Part shown: positions 34,744 through 44,499 of the stretch, one piece after another
How the letters are laid out: the number at the start of each line of letters is the position of its first letter
Numbering within the stretch: position 1 is the stretch's first letter
Assembly (NCBI GenBank): GCA_022821585.1
Contig: JAJEDI010000047.1
Coordinates: 1 to 64,000 of the forward strand
Source: Caldilineaceae bacterium
Lineage (GTDB): Bacteria > Chloroflexota > Anaerolineae > Caldilineales > Caldilineaceae
Length of the DNA stretch: 64,000 bases
Reading direction: 5' to 3'
Notes under the pieces: generated by a model
Database searches by the model: none
Seen by the model: the letters and a program-made list of their open reading frames with translations, nothing else
Told to the model about the DNA's origin: nothing
Position numbers and translations under genes: made by a program

Positions 34744-35487
34744 TCACCGACCACGATCCTTTGTCGTCAGGCGGAAGCGATACAGATTCCGGTAGGCTTC
34801 CTGCGCCTGCGTGAGAAGGTCCTGAAGCTCCGGCGGGGGCTGTTCGTTTTTAGGACGGTACGGGGCGAAGCCGGTCGACTTTTCCACCGCTGCGTACCAG
34901 TAGGGTGCCCAGACGCCATCGCTGTCGCGGCGCCCTGGCGGCCAGGAGAGCATTTTCTCAGAGAATGGCACTGCCACTGCTTCACATAGCAACATGAGAG
35001 TGCCGCGAGGATCCTCCAGCACGTCCCGACTATCGATGACGGGAGGAATCGAGCCGGTGTTGCGGCGGACGGTATCGAACAGCCGCAGCAGTTGCGGGAA
35101 TCCGAGATCCTGTAGCGTGGGCTGGGACCGTACCTTGATGTAGGAAGTGATGACTTCGACCGGCGACCGGATCAGGAAGCAGTTGGTCAGTCTGTCCAGC
35201 CAGGTCAACTCGATATGGTCCAACATGTGATGGGCCATATGCTTCTGATACCAGATCGACGCGCCCTCCGGCAGGGGGTCTTCCGTAAGCGTGCGAGCGA
35301 CAGTGCGCCATTCGGTCTCATAGCTGGCGATGATTTCATCGCTCACAGGGTGATCGATGCCGGTGACCTGCAGGTAGTGAGCATAAAACGGCTCGTCGAT
35401 CACTGCAGTGTCCGCGCGGTTTTCCCAGGCACGCATGAGCGCCGTTGAGATGGTACGCGGCGCACACCACATGGCAATCCGAGTCAT
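34744..35487 (-). CDS. Sulfotransferase-like P-loop protein
   Basis: A 247-residue protein starting MTRIAMWCAPRTISTALMRAWENR. That is the PAPS 5'-phosphosulfate loop pattern (APRTISTALMRA) of sulfotransferase-like proteins. VIDEPFYAHYL, YQKHMAHHML and the 3'-phosphate-type segment FLIRSPVEVITSYIKVR follow. The ATG at 35487 has GAGG at 7-nt spacing; the longer frame to 35580 adds no family sequence. It is adjacent to the class IV aminotransferase gene in the order found as one polypeptide in plant aminotransferase-like proteins. Whether it transfers sulfate is not known. Confidence 0.83.
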   Translation of the reverse strand: MTRIAMWCAPRTISTALMRAWENRADTAVIDEPFYAHYLQVTGIDHPVSDEIIASYETEWRTVARTLTEDPLPEGASIWYQKHMAHHMLDHIELTWLDRLTNCFLIRSPVEVITSYIKVRSQPTLQDLGFPQLLRLFDTVRRNTGSIPPVIDSRDVLEDPRGTLMLLCEAVAVPFSEKMLSWPPGRRDSDGVWAPYWYAAVEKSTGFAPYRPKNEQPPPELQDLLTQAQEAYRNLYRFRLTTKDRGR

Positions 35488-35543
35488 TTTCGTCCTCAGC
35501 CTGCTGTGGATAAGGGATGATAGTTTGTATTCTGTTGTTCTGT

Positions 35544-36269
35544 CTAACTGCTGACCACGCCCGTCGTCGCCCTCATCCATCTTGCCAGTGTTTCCGCCAG
35601 CAGGCAGAATCGTCCGAGGCTGGCGAGACTGTAAGGTTCGGAGAGCATAATCGTGTGCGGCGTCTTGAACTCACCTTCCAGCAGTTCGAGACGGACATAT
35701 CCGCGTCCTGTGTGGTCACCTGCGCCGTTTCCGACAGTCTCATGGTTGTGGAATGCGGCGATTGAGCCATTGCTGCCATTGTGGGAGTGCAGGTGGGCGA
35801 GGTCGCCGTTGTGAACTCCATGAGAGGAACTGTGTTCCTCTTCAAGTACAGGTGGAGCGAAGATGCTCTGACTCAGACCGTGCTCCTCTTGATCTTCTCC
35901 GATCAAGGAGCCCGTCGACTCCGCGGGGTCGCCTGTCTCAGGGGAAAGGGAGTCCCAGTTCGGGATTCTTGCGGCCTGCTCGGTGGGCTCGGTGCCCAGT
36001 TGAGACTGCGGGAAACCTTTGCGGTAATTGATCTGCAGTTCACAGGGCTCGCTAACTTGCCAGGAAGCAACTCCATCGCGTGTCTGGATGCAGGCAACCC
36101 GACTTCGCAAATGATAACGAAGGGTCACCAGGTCATCCCCTTCCACTTCAAGACTTGCCATTTCTCGCCGCAGATGTTGCGGCAACGACTTCGACAGCTG
36201 CGGCAGGGAAGTCGAAGGGAAAGCATAGGAACGTATTCGTACGAACTCTCTATCGATCAACCTAATCAT
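35544..36269 (-). CDS. Hypothetical protein with His/Asn/Gly-rich middle
   Basis: A 241-residue protein that I do not recognise. The first 90 residues look globular (REFVRIRSYAFPSTSLPQL, MASLEVEGDDLVTLRYHLRSRV). Residues about 145-190 are low-complexity and histidine-rich (EEEHSSSHGVHNGDLAHLH, then HNGSNGS and FHNHETVGNG). The end is again ordered (GYVRLELLEGEFKTPHTIML). It starts within the last codons of the oligopeptidase gene with a 4-nt ATGA overlap, which strongly argues that it is translated and coupled to it. The His cluster could bind metal, but this is only a guess. Confidence 0.65.
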   Translation of the reverse strand: MIRLIDREFVRIRSYAFPSTSLPQLSKSLPQHLRREMASLEVEGDDLVTLRYHLRSRVACIQTRDGVASWQVSEPCELQINYRKGFPQSQLGTEPTEQAARIPNWDSLSPETGDPAESTGSLIGEDQEEHGLSQSIFAPPVLEEEHSSSHGVHNGDLAHLHSHNGSNGSIAAFHNHETVGNGAGDHTGRGYVRLELLEGEFKTPHTIMLSEPYSLASLGRFCLLAETLARWMRATTGVVSS

Positions 36270-38416
36270 TGTCCACTGCTCCCGTCATCGAAGGGGACAG
36301 AGTCAGTGGTGTCCAGAATGAACGCATACTCCAAGGCAACCTCCTCCAGGTAATCGTAGCGGCCGGATTTACTGAAGTGACCGGCCCCCATCTCGGTTTT
36401 GAGTAGTAGCGGGTTATCGTCGGTCTTGCACGCCCGCAGTTTGGCCACCCACTTGGCTGGCTCCCAATATTGCACTCTCGGATCGTTGAGGCCCGCGGTG
36501 GCCAGAATGGCCGGATAGTCCTTGGCCTCGACATTGTCATAGGGTGAATAGCTCTTCATGTAATGATAGTACTCCGGATCGGCCGGGTTGCCCCATTCCT
36601 CCCATTCGATGACAGTCAATGGGATACTGGCGTCGAGCATGGTGTTTACCACGTCGACAAAGGGAACACCGGCGACGACGCCTGCGAACAGATCAGGCCG
36701 CATGTTGGTTACTGCGCCCATCAGCAGACCGCCGGCGCTGCGACCGCTAATCATCAGGCAGCGCGGCGACGTGTAGCCCCGTTCGATTATCGTCTCTGCG
36801 CAGGCAATGAAATCGGTAAAGGTGTTCTTCTTTTTGAGATATTTGCCGTCATCCTTCCATTGCCGTCCCATCTCACCACCGCCGCGTATGTGGGCGTAGG
36901 CGACGACGAAGCCCCGTTGCAGCAGACTTACGAGGTTGCTGCTGAAGTAGGGATCATAGCTTATGCCGTAGGAGCCGTAACCGATCAGAAGGCAGGGGTT
37001 ATTGGCGTCTCTCTCCAAGCCGGCCGGAAAGACAAGCGAGACAGGCACTTGCACGTCGTCTGGCGCGGCAGCCCAGATTCGTTCGGTCTTGAAGGCCGCT
37101 GGATCGTAATCATTGACTTCGTCCTGTTTGAGCAGCGTGCGAACGCGTCTCCTCATATCATAGTCAAAAACCGTCTGTGGAGAGACGAGAGAACTGTATC
37201 GATAGCGCAACGCCTGACTGGTGAATTCAGGATTCTGGCCATGGGAGACCGTGTAGACCGGCTCCAACTGCTCTATTCGGTGGGAGGAGGATTCCTGGCC
37301 CGCAAAGAAGGCCCCGGCGCGCAGGTCCTGAATCCTGATGTGCGTGAGGCCGCTTTCCCGCTCCCAGACAACCAGGAAGTCCTGAAACGGCTCGATGCGG
37401 TCCAGCATGACCTCGGCGGAGTGTGGAATCAGCTCCTGCCAGTTTTCTCTGGCGGGCGCATCGACCGGCGCAGCCATCACCCGAAAATTTTCCGCTTCCC
37501 AGTTTGTTAGAACGAGAAAGCGTTCTTCCCGGTTCCGACTGCAATGGTGGGTGACGAAGTACTCCATGTCCTGGACTCGCGGCTGCACCAGCTTGGGCTT
37601 CGCGCCGCTGTCGTCGGCATCGATGGCAAAGACTTCGGAGGTCACAGCACTCCCCAGGGCGCAAAAGATGTAGCGCCCGCTCTTGGCCTTGTAGAGCCTC
37701 AGAAAGAAGCGTTCATCCTCCTCGTGGTAGACGACCTCGTCCTCCGTTGCATCGTCTCCTAAACGGTGGCGGTGCAGTTTGTAGGGCCGTAGAGCGGGAT
37801 CAAGGGTGGTGTAGTAGAGGGTGCGGTTGTCGTTGCCCCACTCCAGGCCATAGTACGTGTTTTCAATTCGGTCCGGCAGCAGTTCCCCTGTTGCTAGGTT
37901 CTTGACCTGCAGAGTGAAAGTTTCCGACCCATCGGTATCAAGAGCAAATGCCAGAAGGGAATGGTCGGGACTGACTTTGAAATTTCCCATGCGCAGGTAG
38001 TCGCGTCCCTCGGCCTCATCGTTAAGGTCGATCAGAATCTGTTCATTGGCATCTAGACTGCCCTTCCTGCGACAGTAGATGCGATACTGCTTGCCCTTCT
38101 CCTCGCGGTAGTAGTAGAAGTATCCGCCATGGGCAACGGGCACCGAGTCATCGGTCTCCTTGATGCGGCTCTTCATTTCGTCGTAGAGGGTGACTTGCAG
38201 AGCCTCGGTATGGTTCAGCATCGCTTCCGTATATCTGTTTTCGGCTTCCAGATAGGCCAGTACGGCCGGGTTATCACGCTCCTGCAACCAGTAGTAGTGA
38301 TCGACGCGTTCGTCGCCGTGATTGCAGTGGGTGACGGGCAGGACCGGCGCCTCCGGAGGCGGCAGGTTTGCTCGTGTCTCTGGCACAGCGGTATACGCGC
38401 CAGTCTGAACTGACAT
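36266..38416 (-). CDS. ptrB: S9 family peptidase, oligopeptidase B type
   Basis: A 716-residue prolyl-oligopeptidase-family serine peptidase. An N-terminal seven-bladed propeller (DHYYWLQERDNPAVLAYLEAEN onward) caps a C-terminal alpha/beta-hydrolase. The nucleophile S560 lies in GRSAGGLL, preceded by GYGSYGISYDPYF and YAHIRGGGEMGRQW. The catalytic His lies in GAGHFSKSGRYD near the end. Oligopeptidase B cleaves short peptides after basic residues in the cytoplasm. A possible minus-strand -10 element TATAAT lies at 38476-38471, about 55 nt upstream of the start. It heads a minus-strand operon with the hypothetical, sulfotransferase-like and aminotransferase-like genes. Confidence 0.92.
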   Translation of the reverse strand: MSVQTGAYTAVPETRANLPPPEAPVLPVTHCNHGDERVDHYYWLQERDNPAVLAYLEAENRYTEAMLNHTEALQVTLYDEMKSRIKETDDSVPVAHGGYFYYYREEKGKQYRIYCRRKGSLDANEQILIDLNDEAEGRDYLRMGNFKVSPDHSLLAFALDTDGSETFTLQVKNLATGELLPDRIENTYYGLEWGNDNRTLYYTTLDPALRPYKLHRHRLGDDATEDEVVYHEEDERFFLRLYKAKSGRYIFCALGSAVTSEVFAIDADDSGAKPKLVQPRVQDMEYFVTHHCSRNREERFLVLTNWEAENFRVMAAPVDAPARENWQELIPHSAEVMLDRIEPFQDFLVVWERESGLTHIRIQDLRAGAFFAGQESSSHRIEQLEPVYTVSHGQNPEFTSQALRYRYSSLVSPQTVFDYDMRRRVRTLLKQDEVNDYDPAAFKTERIWAAAPDDVQVPVSLVFPAGLERDANNPCLLIGYGSYGISYDPYFSSNLVSLLQRGFVVAYAHIRGGGEMGRQWKDDGKYLKKKNTFTDFIACAETIIERGYTSPRCLMISGRSAGGLLMGAVTNMRPDLFAGVVAGVPFVDVVNTMLDASIPLTVIEWEEWGNPADPEYYHYMKSYSPYDNVEAKDYPAILATAGLNDPRVQYWEPAKWVAKLRACKTDDNPLLLKTEMGAGHFSKSGRYDYLEEVALEYAFILDTTDSVPFDDGSSGQ

Positions 38417-38687
38417 TGATTCTCCTCACCTGAAATTGTAATTTGCTTCACAAGGGGGTACTGGCCGACCATTATAATGTATCAACATAAAAAGCCCTAT
38501 TTTTGATAGATAGTGAAAAATTTGACAATGAGTAGGGCCTCGTGTAGCCTAGCACCGGTTCCTCCAGGCAGGTGGTCCAACCGAACTGAAACGGGTGGGC
38601 CGCAGGCCCACTGACCAATTCAGCCGGCAGGTTACGACCCAGTTTTGAAGCGGCTATCGCCAGTAGCCGTTGTGAAGGTATTCCCCG

Positions 38688-39926
38688 ATGTCTGCAGGAG
38701 AAGAGTGCGATATCATTTTCACAGCGCCCTGGATCAACAGTTACGCCAACAATGTTGCCAACGGTGTTCTGGCGCCGCTGGACGATCTGCTGCTCAATCA
38801 CGCGCCTGGCCTGTGGGGGAGCATGCCGCCCACGACCTGGGACGCGGCACGCGTCAACGGCGTCATCTATGGCGTCATCAATCAGCAGATATTCCCCAAG
38901 CCATGGGGCGTACATCCGCGCAAGGACCTGGCTGAGAAGTACGGGCTGGATCTCGACTCCGTGACCAAGTGGGAAGATATGGAACCCTGGCTGGCCGACG
39001 TTCGTGACGGCGAGGGCATTACGCCCGTATTCGTTGCGGCGCCGGGAAGGGGTCTCTTCCTTTCCCAGTACTACGGTTTCGACCCTCTGGATGACGGCAT
39101 TGGCTTTCTGGGCATGAAGGCTGACGACGAGACGCTGACCGCCGTCAATATGGTGGAGACGGTCGAATTTCAGATGGCGGCCGAATCGACCAAGCGCTGG
39201 GTGGATGAAGGATACATGCCGCTTGAGCCGCTTCCCAATGACGAGGCTCGATCTGCGTTCCGCGCCGGTCAGTATGCTATGGGCTACCATGTAGAAAAGC
39301 CGGGGAACGACGTTGAGGCGCAGAACGCCTACGGCTTCGAGTTCTTGAGCAAGAGCTTGACGGTCCCACTGATTCTGGATACTGCCGGCGCAACCGCAAC
39401 GATGAACGCCATCTGCGCCACCTCCAAGAATCCGGGCAAGGCAATGGAGGTGTTGGAGGAGTTCAACACCAATGCCTATATCTATAACCTGCTTTCACGC
39501 GGCATTGAGGGCGTACATTGGGTCTGGGAAGATGAGGCCAACCAGGTGATGCGCTTCCCCGATGGTGTGGACGGCAACACCAGCACGTACAATCCGAACA
39601 CGGACTGGATGTTTGGCAATCAGTTCAATGCGTACTATCGGGACGCCAAGCAGGTCGGGGCCTCGGAAGCGACCAAAGAGATGAACGACACGGCCTTCCC
39701 GTCGGAAGCGTTGGGCTTTGTAGTGGACCGCGAACCAATCAAGACGGAGATTGCCCAGACGTCGGCCGTCTATAACGAGTTTGTTCTGCCGATCCAGTAC
39801 GGCTGGGTCGCCTATGAGGATGGCGCGGCTGAGGCCATCGAGAAGCTGAACGAGGCCGGCGCCCAGACCATCATCAATGAAGTGAACCGCCAGCTGCAGG
39901 AGTGGCGGGCCAAGAACCCGCGGTAA
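38688..39926 (+). pseudogene. N-terminally truncated ABC transporter solute-binding protein
   Basis: 412 residues matching family 1-type extracellular solute-binding proteins: the domain starts GEECDIIFTAPWINSYANN and continues YGVINQQIFPKPWGVHPRKD to a C-terminal VNRQLQEWRAKNPR. The normal signal peptide, lipobox and first 100 or so residues are missing. An in-frame TGA lies only five codons before the ATG, and no ribosome binding site is visible. Without a signal the product could not reach its site of action. No permease or ATPase genes are adjacent, so the transporter operon has been lost or left elsewhere. The body is otherwise uninterrupted, suggesting recent truncation. Confidence 0.65.
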
Positions 39927-40097
39927 TGACGAGCGTATCACAGTTGAAGGTATTGAAGATGCGCAGATAGCGTTGTGCCGTTGCGCCGGGCTCCCGCAGG
40001 GCCTTGGCGCAGCGGCTAACGATTACCTGTAGGCAATCCAGTTCGTGCCTGCGGCAACCAAAAACAGACAGTTTCACACACAAGAGAGGTGAGCCCC

Positions 40098-42059
40098 GTG
40101 CTTACACTCACTGCCAGCGTCCCTCTTGATGCACCGCCCACCTGGGCCGTGATGGAGCGGGCGCTTTTTGGTCTGATGGACCGGTCCGTAGATCCTTTTT
40201 TGGAGAAGTACACAAGGCCCGACGGGACGCTGATCTGGGCCGATAGGTGGAGTGACTCACGCGACGGCGCCGATGATTTCTACGAGAGCTCTTACAACTG
40301 GCCCCTTTACTATCTGCTCGGGGGCGGCGATCACCTGCTCACGCAGGGGCAGCGCCAGTGGGACGCAATCACGAGACAGCTGGAGGAACTCGGCCCGGTG
40401 CTGGACGAGTATGAACGGGGCTATGATCAGTTCCACCAGAGCGAAAGCTACATTTACTTCTACTTTCTCTGTCTGGCGGACCCGACCAATGAGCGCAATC
40501 GCGAGCGTACTGTACGGTTTGCCGGCCTGTATCTGAACGAAAACCCCGATGCGCTCAACTACGACCCTGAGCGCAAGCTGATCAGGGCGCCTCATAACGG
40601 CAGCGGCGGACCGCGTTGGGGCTTCTCGGACAGCCCGGAGCCAGGTTACGGATGGAGCGCGACCATGCGCACTTATGGCCTCCCCTACACCGACATTGAG
40701 GGGGTTCGCGTCTACGACGATTTGAAGGACGACGCCCTGGCGCGTCGCATGGGGGAGGCGATGCAGGAGCGCATGGGAAAGGGGGACGTTGCCGGGAATC
40801 TGATGGTAACGAGTCTTATCGCGAACGCCTTCTTGCTCACCGGCGAGGAAAAGTACCGGCGCTGGATCGTCGAGTATTTCGACGCCTGGAGGGAGCGGGC
40901 CGCGAGCAGCTCTCCCGCGGCAGAGCAGTCCGGACAGTTTGACCGGCCGAAACCGGAAGGCCTGCTGCCGGACAACGTGGGGCTGTCCGGAGAGGTCGGC
41001 GAGTACATGGATGGACGCTGGTACGGCGGTCTTTACGGCTGGAGCTGGCCCCACGGTTACTACAATATCGGCATGGCCGCGACCGTCAGCGGCGGCAACG
41101 CATTTCTGCTCACCGGCGACAAGTCATATCTGCAACTGGCCAACGACCAGTATGATGCAATCTGGAATTTGGGCGAGACGCGCAGTCCTCATGACGAGGA
41201 AATGAGCCTGCGAAGCCACTGGGTGGACCAGTTGGACGACGAAGAGCAAGGGATCTTTGTCGTCCCCTACCGGCACAACGACGAGGGCTGGTTCGACTAT
41301 CAACCGATGTCGCCTGTCTACCCAACGGCTGTGTGGAACATGACGATGGATAACGCCGACTGGGAGCGGATCGAGGCGCTGCGACGGGTGGAGAAGTACG
41401 ACTGGCGTCGCGTTCAGGGTTTTCGCAACAAGGAGGACAACGGCCACGAACAGCCCTGGCTACGGTTCCTTGCCGGTGATAACCCCGACTATCCTGAGCA
41501 GATGCTGGCCTCAACCTACGGACAGGTCTGCCGTCGACTGGCGTTGATCCGAGAAGACGTGGAGGACCTGACGCAGGTGCACATCCACCACTGGCAACAG
41601 CTCAACCCCGTGATCACAGAGGCGCTGGTTCAGCTTACACTGGGCGCGCCCCAGATCATCTATAACGGCGGGCTACTCCACTGCCGGCTGCGGTACTACG
41701 ACGCCGTCCGCAAGCGGCCGGGCCTGCCTCCTGACACGGCCGCGCTCGTAACGAGGCTTGAGGCGGAGCGCACGGTGGTGGAACTGGTCAACCTGAACCC
41801 GTACGAGTCGCGTATGGTGATACTGCAGGCGGGCGGCTTCGGTGAACACCGTTTCGAGGCAGTTCGCTATACGAAGAGGACAAGCAGTTACCCGGGCCGA
41901 CCACCAGCATACCAGTCGCCTGAAGTCGAGCATTCGACCGTAAAGGAAGACGTTAACGACGTCTACCTGCAGGTCGAACTCCCGCCGGCGACGCGGATCG
42001 AACTGGATATAGCGACGGCTCGATACGTCAACGAGCCTTCCTACAAGCTGCCCTGGTGA
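40098..42059 (+). CDS. Predicted alpha/alpha-toroid protein of unknown function
   Basis: About 653 residues, no signal peptide. Repeated helix pairs rich in Trp/Tyr (YESSYNWPLYYLLGGGDHLL, QSESYIYFYFLCLADP, LYGWSWPHGYYNIGMAATV, GNAFLLTGDKSYLQLANDQY) suggest a six-hairpin (alpha/alpha) barrel as in many glycosidases and lyases. The C-terminal 100 residues look beta-rich (VVELVNLNPYESRMVILQAG). I cannot name the family or the catalytic residues. The GTG at 40098 has AGAGG at 9 nt; a GTG at 40089 sits too close to it. It precedes the enolase gene by 11 nt, so a role in the same sugar or sugar-acid catabolic route is likely. Confidence 0.7.
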   Translation: MLTLTASVPLDAPPTWAVMERALFGLMDRSVDPFLEKYTRPDGTLIWADRWSDSRDGADDFYESSYNWPLYYLLGGGDHLLTQGQRQWDAITRQLEELGPVLDEYERGYDQFHQSESYIYFYFLCLADPTNERNRERTVRFAGLYLNENPDALNYDPERKLIRAPHNGSGGPRWGFSDSPEPGYGWSATMRTYGLPYTDIEGVRVYDDLKDDALARRMGEAMQERMGKGDVAGNLMVTSLIANAFLLTGEEKYRRWIVEYFDAWRERAASSSPAAEQSGQFDRPKPEGLLPDNVGLSGEVGEYMDGRWYGGLYGWSWPHGYYNIGMAATVSGGNAFLLTGDKSYLQLANDQYDAIWNLGETRSPHDEEMSLRSHWVDQLDDEEQGIFVVPYRHNDEGWFDYQPMSPVYPTAVWNMTMDNADWERIEALRRVEKYDWRRVQGFRNKEDNGHEQPWLRFLAGDNPDYPEQMLASTYGQVCRRLALIREDVEDLTQVHIHHWQQLNPVITEALVQLTLGAPQIIYNGGLLHCRLRYYDAVRKRPGLPPDTAALVTRLEAERTVVELVNLNPYESRMVILQAGGFGEHRFEAVRYTKRTSSYPGRPPAYQSPEVEHSTVKEDVNDVYLQVELPPATRIELDIATARYVNEPSYKLPW

Positions 42060-42070
42060 AGGGGAATTGA

Positions 42071-43216
42071 ATGAAAATCATCTCTCTCGACACAGTGTGC
42101 CTCTCGCGCATGCACGAACCGGAACGGCAGTGGATCACTGCCAGCTACCGAACGGTAAAAGCCGATTGCGCGATTGTACGAATCCAAACGGATGAAGGAC
42201 TGGTCGGCATTGGAGAAGCGAGCGCTTACGGCGTGCCGCCGCGTATCGCTGAATGGGTCGACTGGCTGGCGCCTACGCTCATCGGCAAGGATGCGACAGA
42301 CAAGGCCACGCCGCCGCATCCAAATGGCAAGGACCGCGCCCATGACGCGGCCGTGGCCGGAATCGACTGCGCGCTGTGGGACCTACGGGGGAAAGCGGCG
42401 GGCAAGCGGGTCAGCGAACTCCTGAGCGACAGCCCGGCCTCGTCGGTACCGATGTATGCCTCGAGCGGATGCCGCTATGACTGGCGGGACCGTCCGGCAC
42501 AGCTGATCGAGGAGGCACTGGGATACGTAGAACAGGGTTTCCCGGTGATGAAGTTCCGCATTGGTACGCAATGGGAGTGGGACGGTGTGACCGTTGACCG
42601 CTTTCTTGGCCTGGTGCGGGAACTGCACCAGGCAGTGGCGGGACGGATGAACCTGGCACTGGACGGAAACTGCCGGTTGACGCTGGAGGAAGCCCTGCCC
42701 ATTGCCAAGGAGTTGGACCGATTGGAGTTCGCCTGGCTTGAGGAGCCGATCCCCTGGAGCGATATCGACGGCTATGCCGCACTCGCGGCGGCGGTGGATA
42801 TGCCTGTAACCGGCGGCGAGAGCTTCACGACGCTGGAGCAGTTTCGCCCCTATATTGAAAAGCGGGCCTATGACATCGTGCAGCCTGACGCGGGTGTTTG
42901 CGGCCTGACCGAACTGGTTCGTATCGCGGAGCTGGCGGCGTATCACGGCCTCAAACTCTATCCCCATTCCTGGCACAATGGATTGATGGCGATGGCGCAC
43001 GCGCACGCGGTTGCAGCCCTGCCCAACCTCGAGATTCTCGAAGTTTGCCAGATTCAAGGGCCGCTGCAATGGGATATTGCCGTGGAGCCGCCGGCAATGA
43101 ACAGCGGCCATCTGCATCTGCCGGACAGTCCCGGCCTGGGAATCGAATTGGCAGAAGGGGTCGCAGAGCGTTACCCTTACATTGAAGGGCACTACGCTCT
43201 GACGGTCGAAAGGTAG
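42071..43216 (+). CDS. Mandelate racemase/muconate lactonizing enzyme family protein
   Basis: A 381-residue enolase-superfamily enzyme. It has the base motif K-x-R in VMKFRIG, metal ligands D (LALDGN), E (WLEEPIPW) and E (VTGGES), and the final-strand histidines in LYPHSWHNG. Such enzymes dehydrate or racemise sugar acids. It is tightly spaced with the toroid-like gene and upstream of the Gfo/Idh/MocA and dioxygenase genes, forming one catabolic operon. The length is typical. Confidence 0.9.
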   Translation: MKIISLDTVCLSRMHEPERQWITASYRTVKADCAIVRIQTDEGLVGIGEASAYGVPPRIAEWVDWLAPTLIGKDATDKATPPHPNGKDRAHDAAVAGIDCALWDLRGKAAGKRVSELLSDSPASSVPMYASSGCRYDWRDRPAQLIEEALGYVEQGFPVMKFRIGTQWEWDGVTVDRFLGLVRELHQAVAGRMNLALDGNCRLTLEEALPIAKELDRLEFAWLEEPIPWSDIDGYAALAAAVDMPVTGGESFTTLEQFRPYIEKRAYDIVQPDAGVCGLTELVRIAELAAYHGLKLYPHSWHNGLMAMAHAHAVAALPNLEILEVCQIQGPLQWDIAVEPPAMNSGHLHLPDSPGLGIELAEGVAERYPYIEGHYALTVER

Positions 43217-43300
43217 TCGCAGAACGGCGGCGATGGACAGGCAGAGGACGGGACGGTCTGCTCTCGGCCTGACCCCAGACTATGGACATCAGGAAACTAC

Positions 43301-44458
43301 ATGAATAAGGTACGCGTTGCTGTCGTCGGCATGGGTATTGGCAGGCCCAATGGACTCGCGCTGGCAAGCAACCCGCGCGCGGAGGTGGTGGCGCTGTGTG
43401 ATCTGGTCGAGGAGAGCATGGCCGACTTCGCAGCGCTTCTGCCACAGCCGGACGAGGTTCGCCTGTACACTGATTTTGACGAGCTATGCCGCAGCCGGGA
43501 GGTCGATGCTATCTTTATCGGCACGCCCAATCAGCTGCATGTGCCGATGGGCCTGAAAGCGGTGGCCCATGACAAACATGTCTTGATGACGAAGCCGCTG
43601 GCCGACTCGGTGGAGTCGGCGGAGCGGCTGGTGGATATGGCGGAGGCGGCCGGGGTCGTCAACATGATGTCCCTCTCCACCCGTTTTTCCGCTGAGGTAC
43701 AGTATTTGGGCGCCTTGGCGCGATTGGGGACATTCGGCGAGCTCTACTACGCACGCGCCCGCAGCATCCGCCGCAACGGCATTCCGGCGTGGAATACCGG
43801 CTTCATCCGCAAAGGCGGCGGGGCGTTTCGCGATATGGGCGTGCACGTATTGGACGCGGCGTGGTGGATGCTGGGTATGCCGCGACCTGTGAGCGTAACC
43901 GGTGTCGCTGGCGCGAGGTTCGGTCCCCGCGGGCTGGGATTCTTCGGACGCAAGGCGCCGGATGAGGTCGCGGCGGCGCCAGAGAGTTACTACAGCCAGT
44001 TTACCGCGGACGATTACGCGGGCGGTTTCATTCGTTTTGAGGAAGGCGGCGCGCTGCAGGTTGAGAGCTTTTGGGCCTCTCACCAGCCCGGTGACCTGCA
44101 GATCGAGTTGTTCGGAGAAGAAGCGGGCGCACAGGTGAGGCCGCCAACGCTGTACACAAACGGCCCCGTCCCGGCAGCTGTAGTGGAAACGGCGAAGAGA
44201 TTCGGCGCCAGACCTGTGGCGGGCCGGAGTCTGAAGGATGAGGGCCGACCTCTGGACGTTACGTTTGATGGCCTCATCAAAGAAAGAAGCAAGGCTTGGA
44301 ACGTCATCGCAGATCACTTCATCGCCTGTATTCTGGACGGCGTCCCTTGCGAGGCGCCCCTGCGGCATGGATTGATCGTTCAGGAGATGATGGAAGGGTT
44401 ACTTACGAGCGCGGAGACTGGTCGGGAACTACGACTCGACAGAGGTAGCGTGAACTGA
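43301..44458 (+). CDS. Gfo/Idh/MocA family oxidoreductase
   Basis: A 385-residue NAD(P)-dependent dehydrogenase. The Rossmann start is VAVVGMGIGRPNG (residues 6-18) and the strand-2 acid lies in VALCD. The active-site lysine motif reads TKPLAD instead of the usual EKP. The catalytic region GGGAFRDMGVHVLDAAWWML follows. It is about 85 nt after the enolase-superfamily gene and 41 nt before the dioxygenase gene, same strand. The EKP to TKP change is tolerated in parts of the family. Confidence 0.88.
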   Translation: MNKVRVAVVGMGIGRPNGLALASNPRAEVVALCDLVEESMADFAALLPQPDEVRLYTDFDELCRSREVDAIFIGTPNQLHVPMGLKAVAHDKHVLMTKPLADSVESAERLVDMAEAAGVVNMMSLSTRFSAEVQYLGALARLGTFGELYYARARSIRRNGIPAWNTGFIRKGGGAFRDMGVHVLDAAWWMLGMPRPVSVTGVAGARFGPRGLGFFGRKAPDEVAAAPESYYSQFTADDYAGGFIRFEEGGALQVESFWASHQPGDLQIELFGEEAGAQVRPPTLYTNGPVPAAVVETAKRFGARPVAGRSLKDEGRPLDVTFDGLIKERSKAWNVIADHFIACILDGVPCEAPLRHGLIVQEMMEGLLTSAETGRELRLDRGSVN

Positions 44459-44499
44459 GGCACTGGTTCGGAAGAGCCTGATGAACAAGGAGGCAAGAG

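Noticed and set aside
38472..39290. A 272-residue minus-strand open frame opposite the solute-binding protein
   Set aside because: The plus-strand sequence matches a known family and the minus frame does not.
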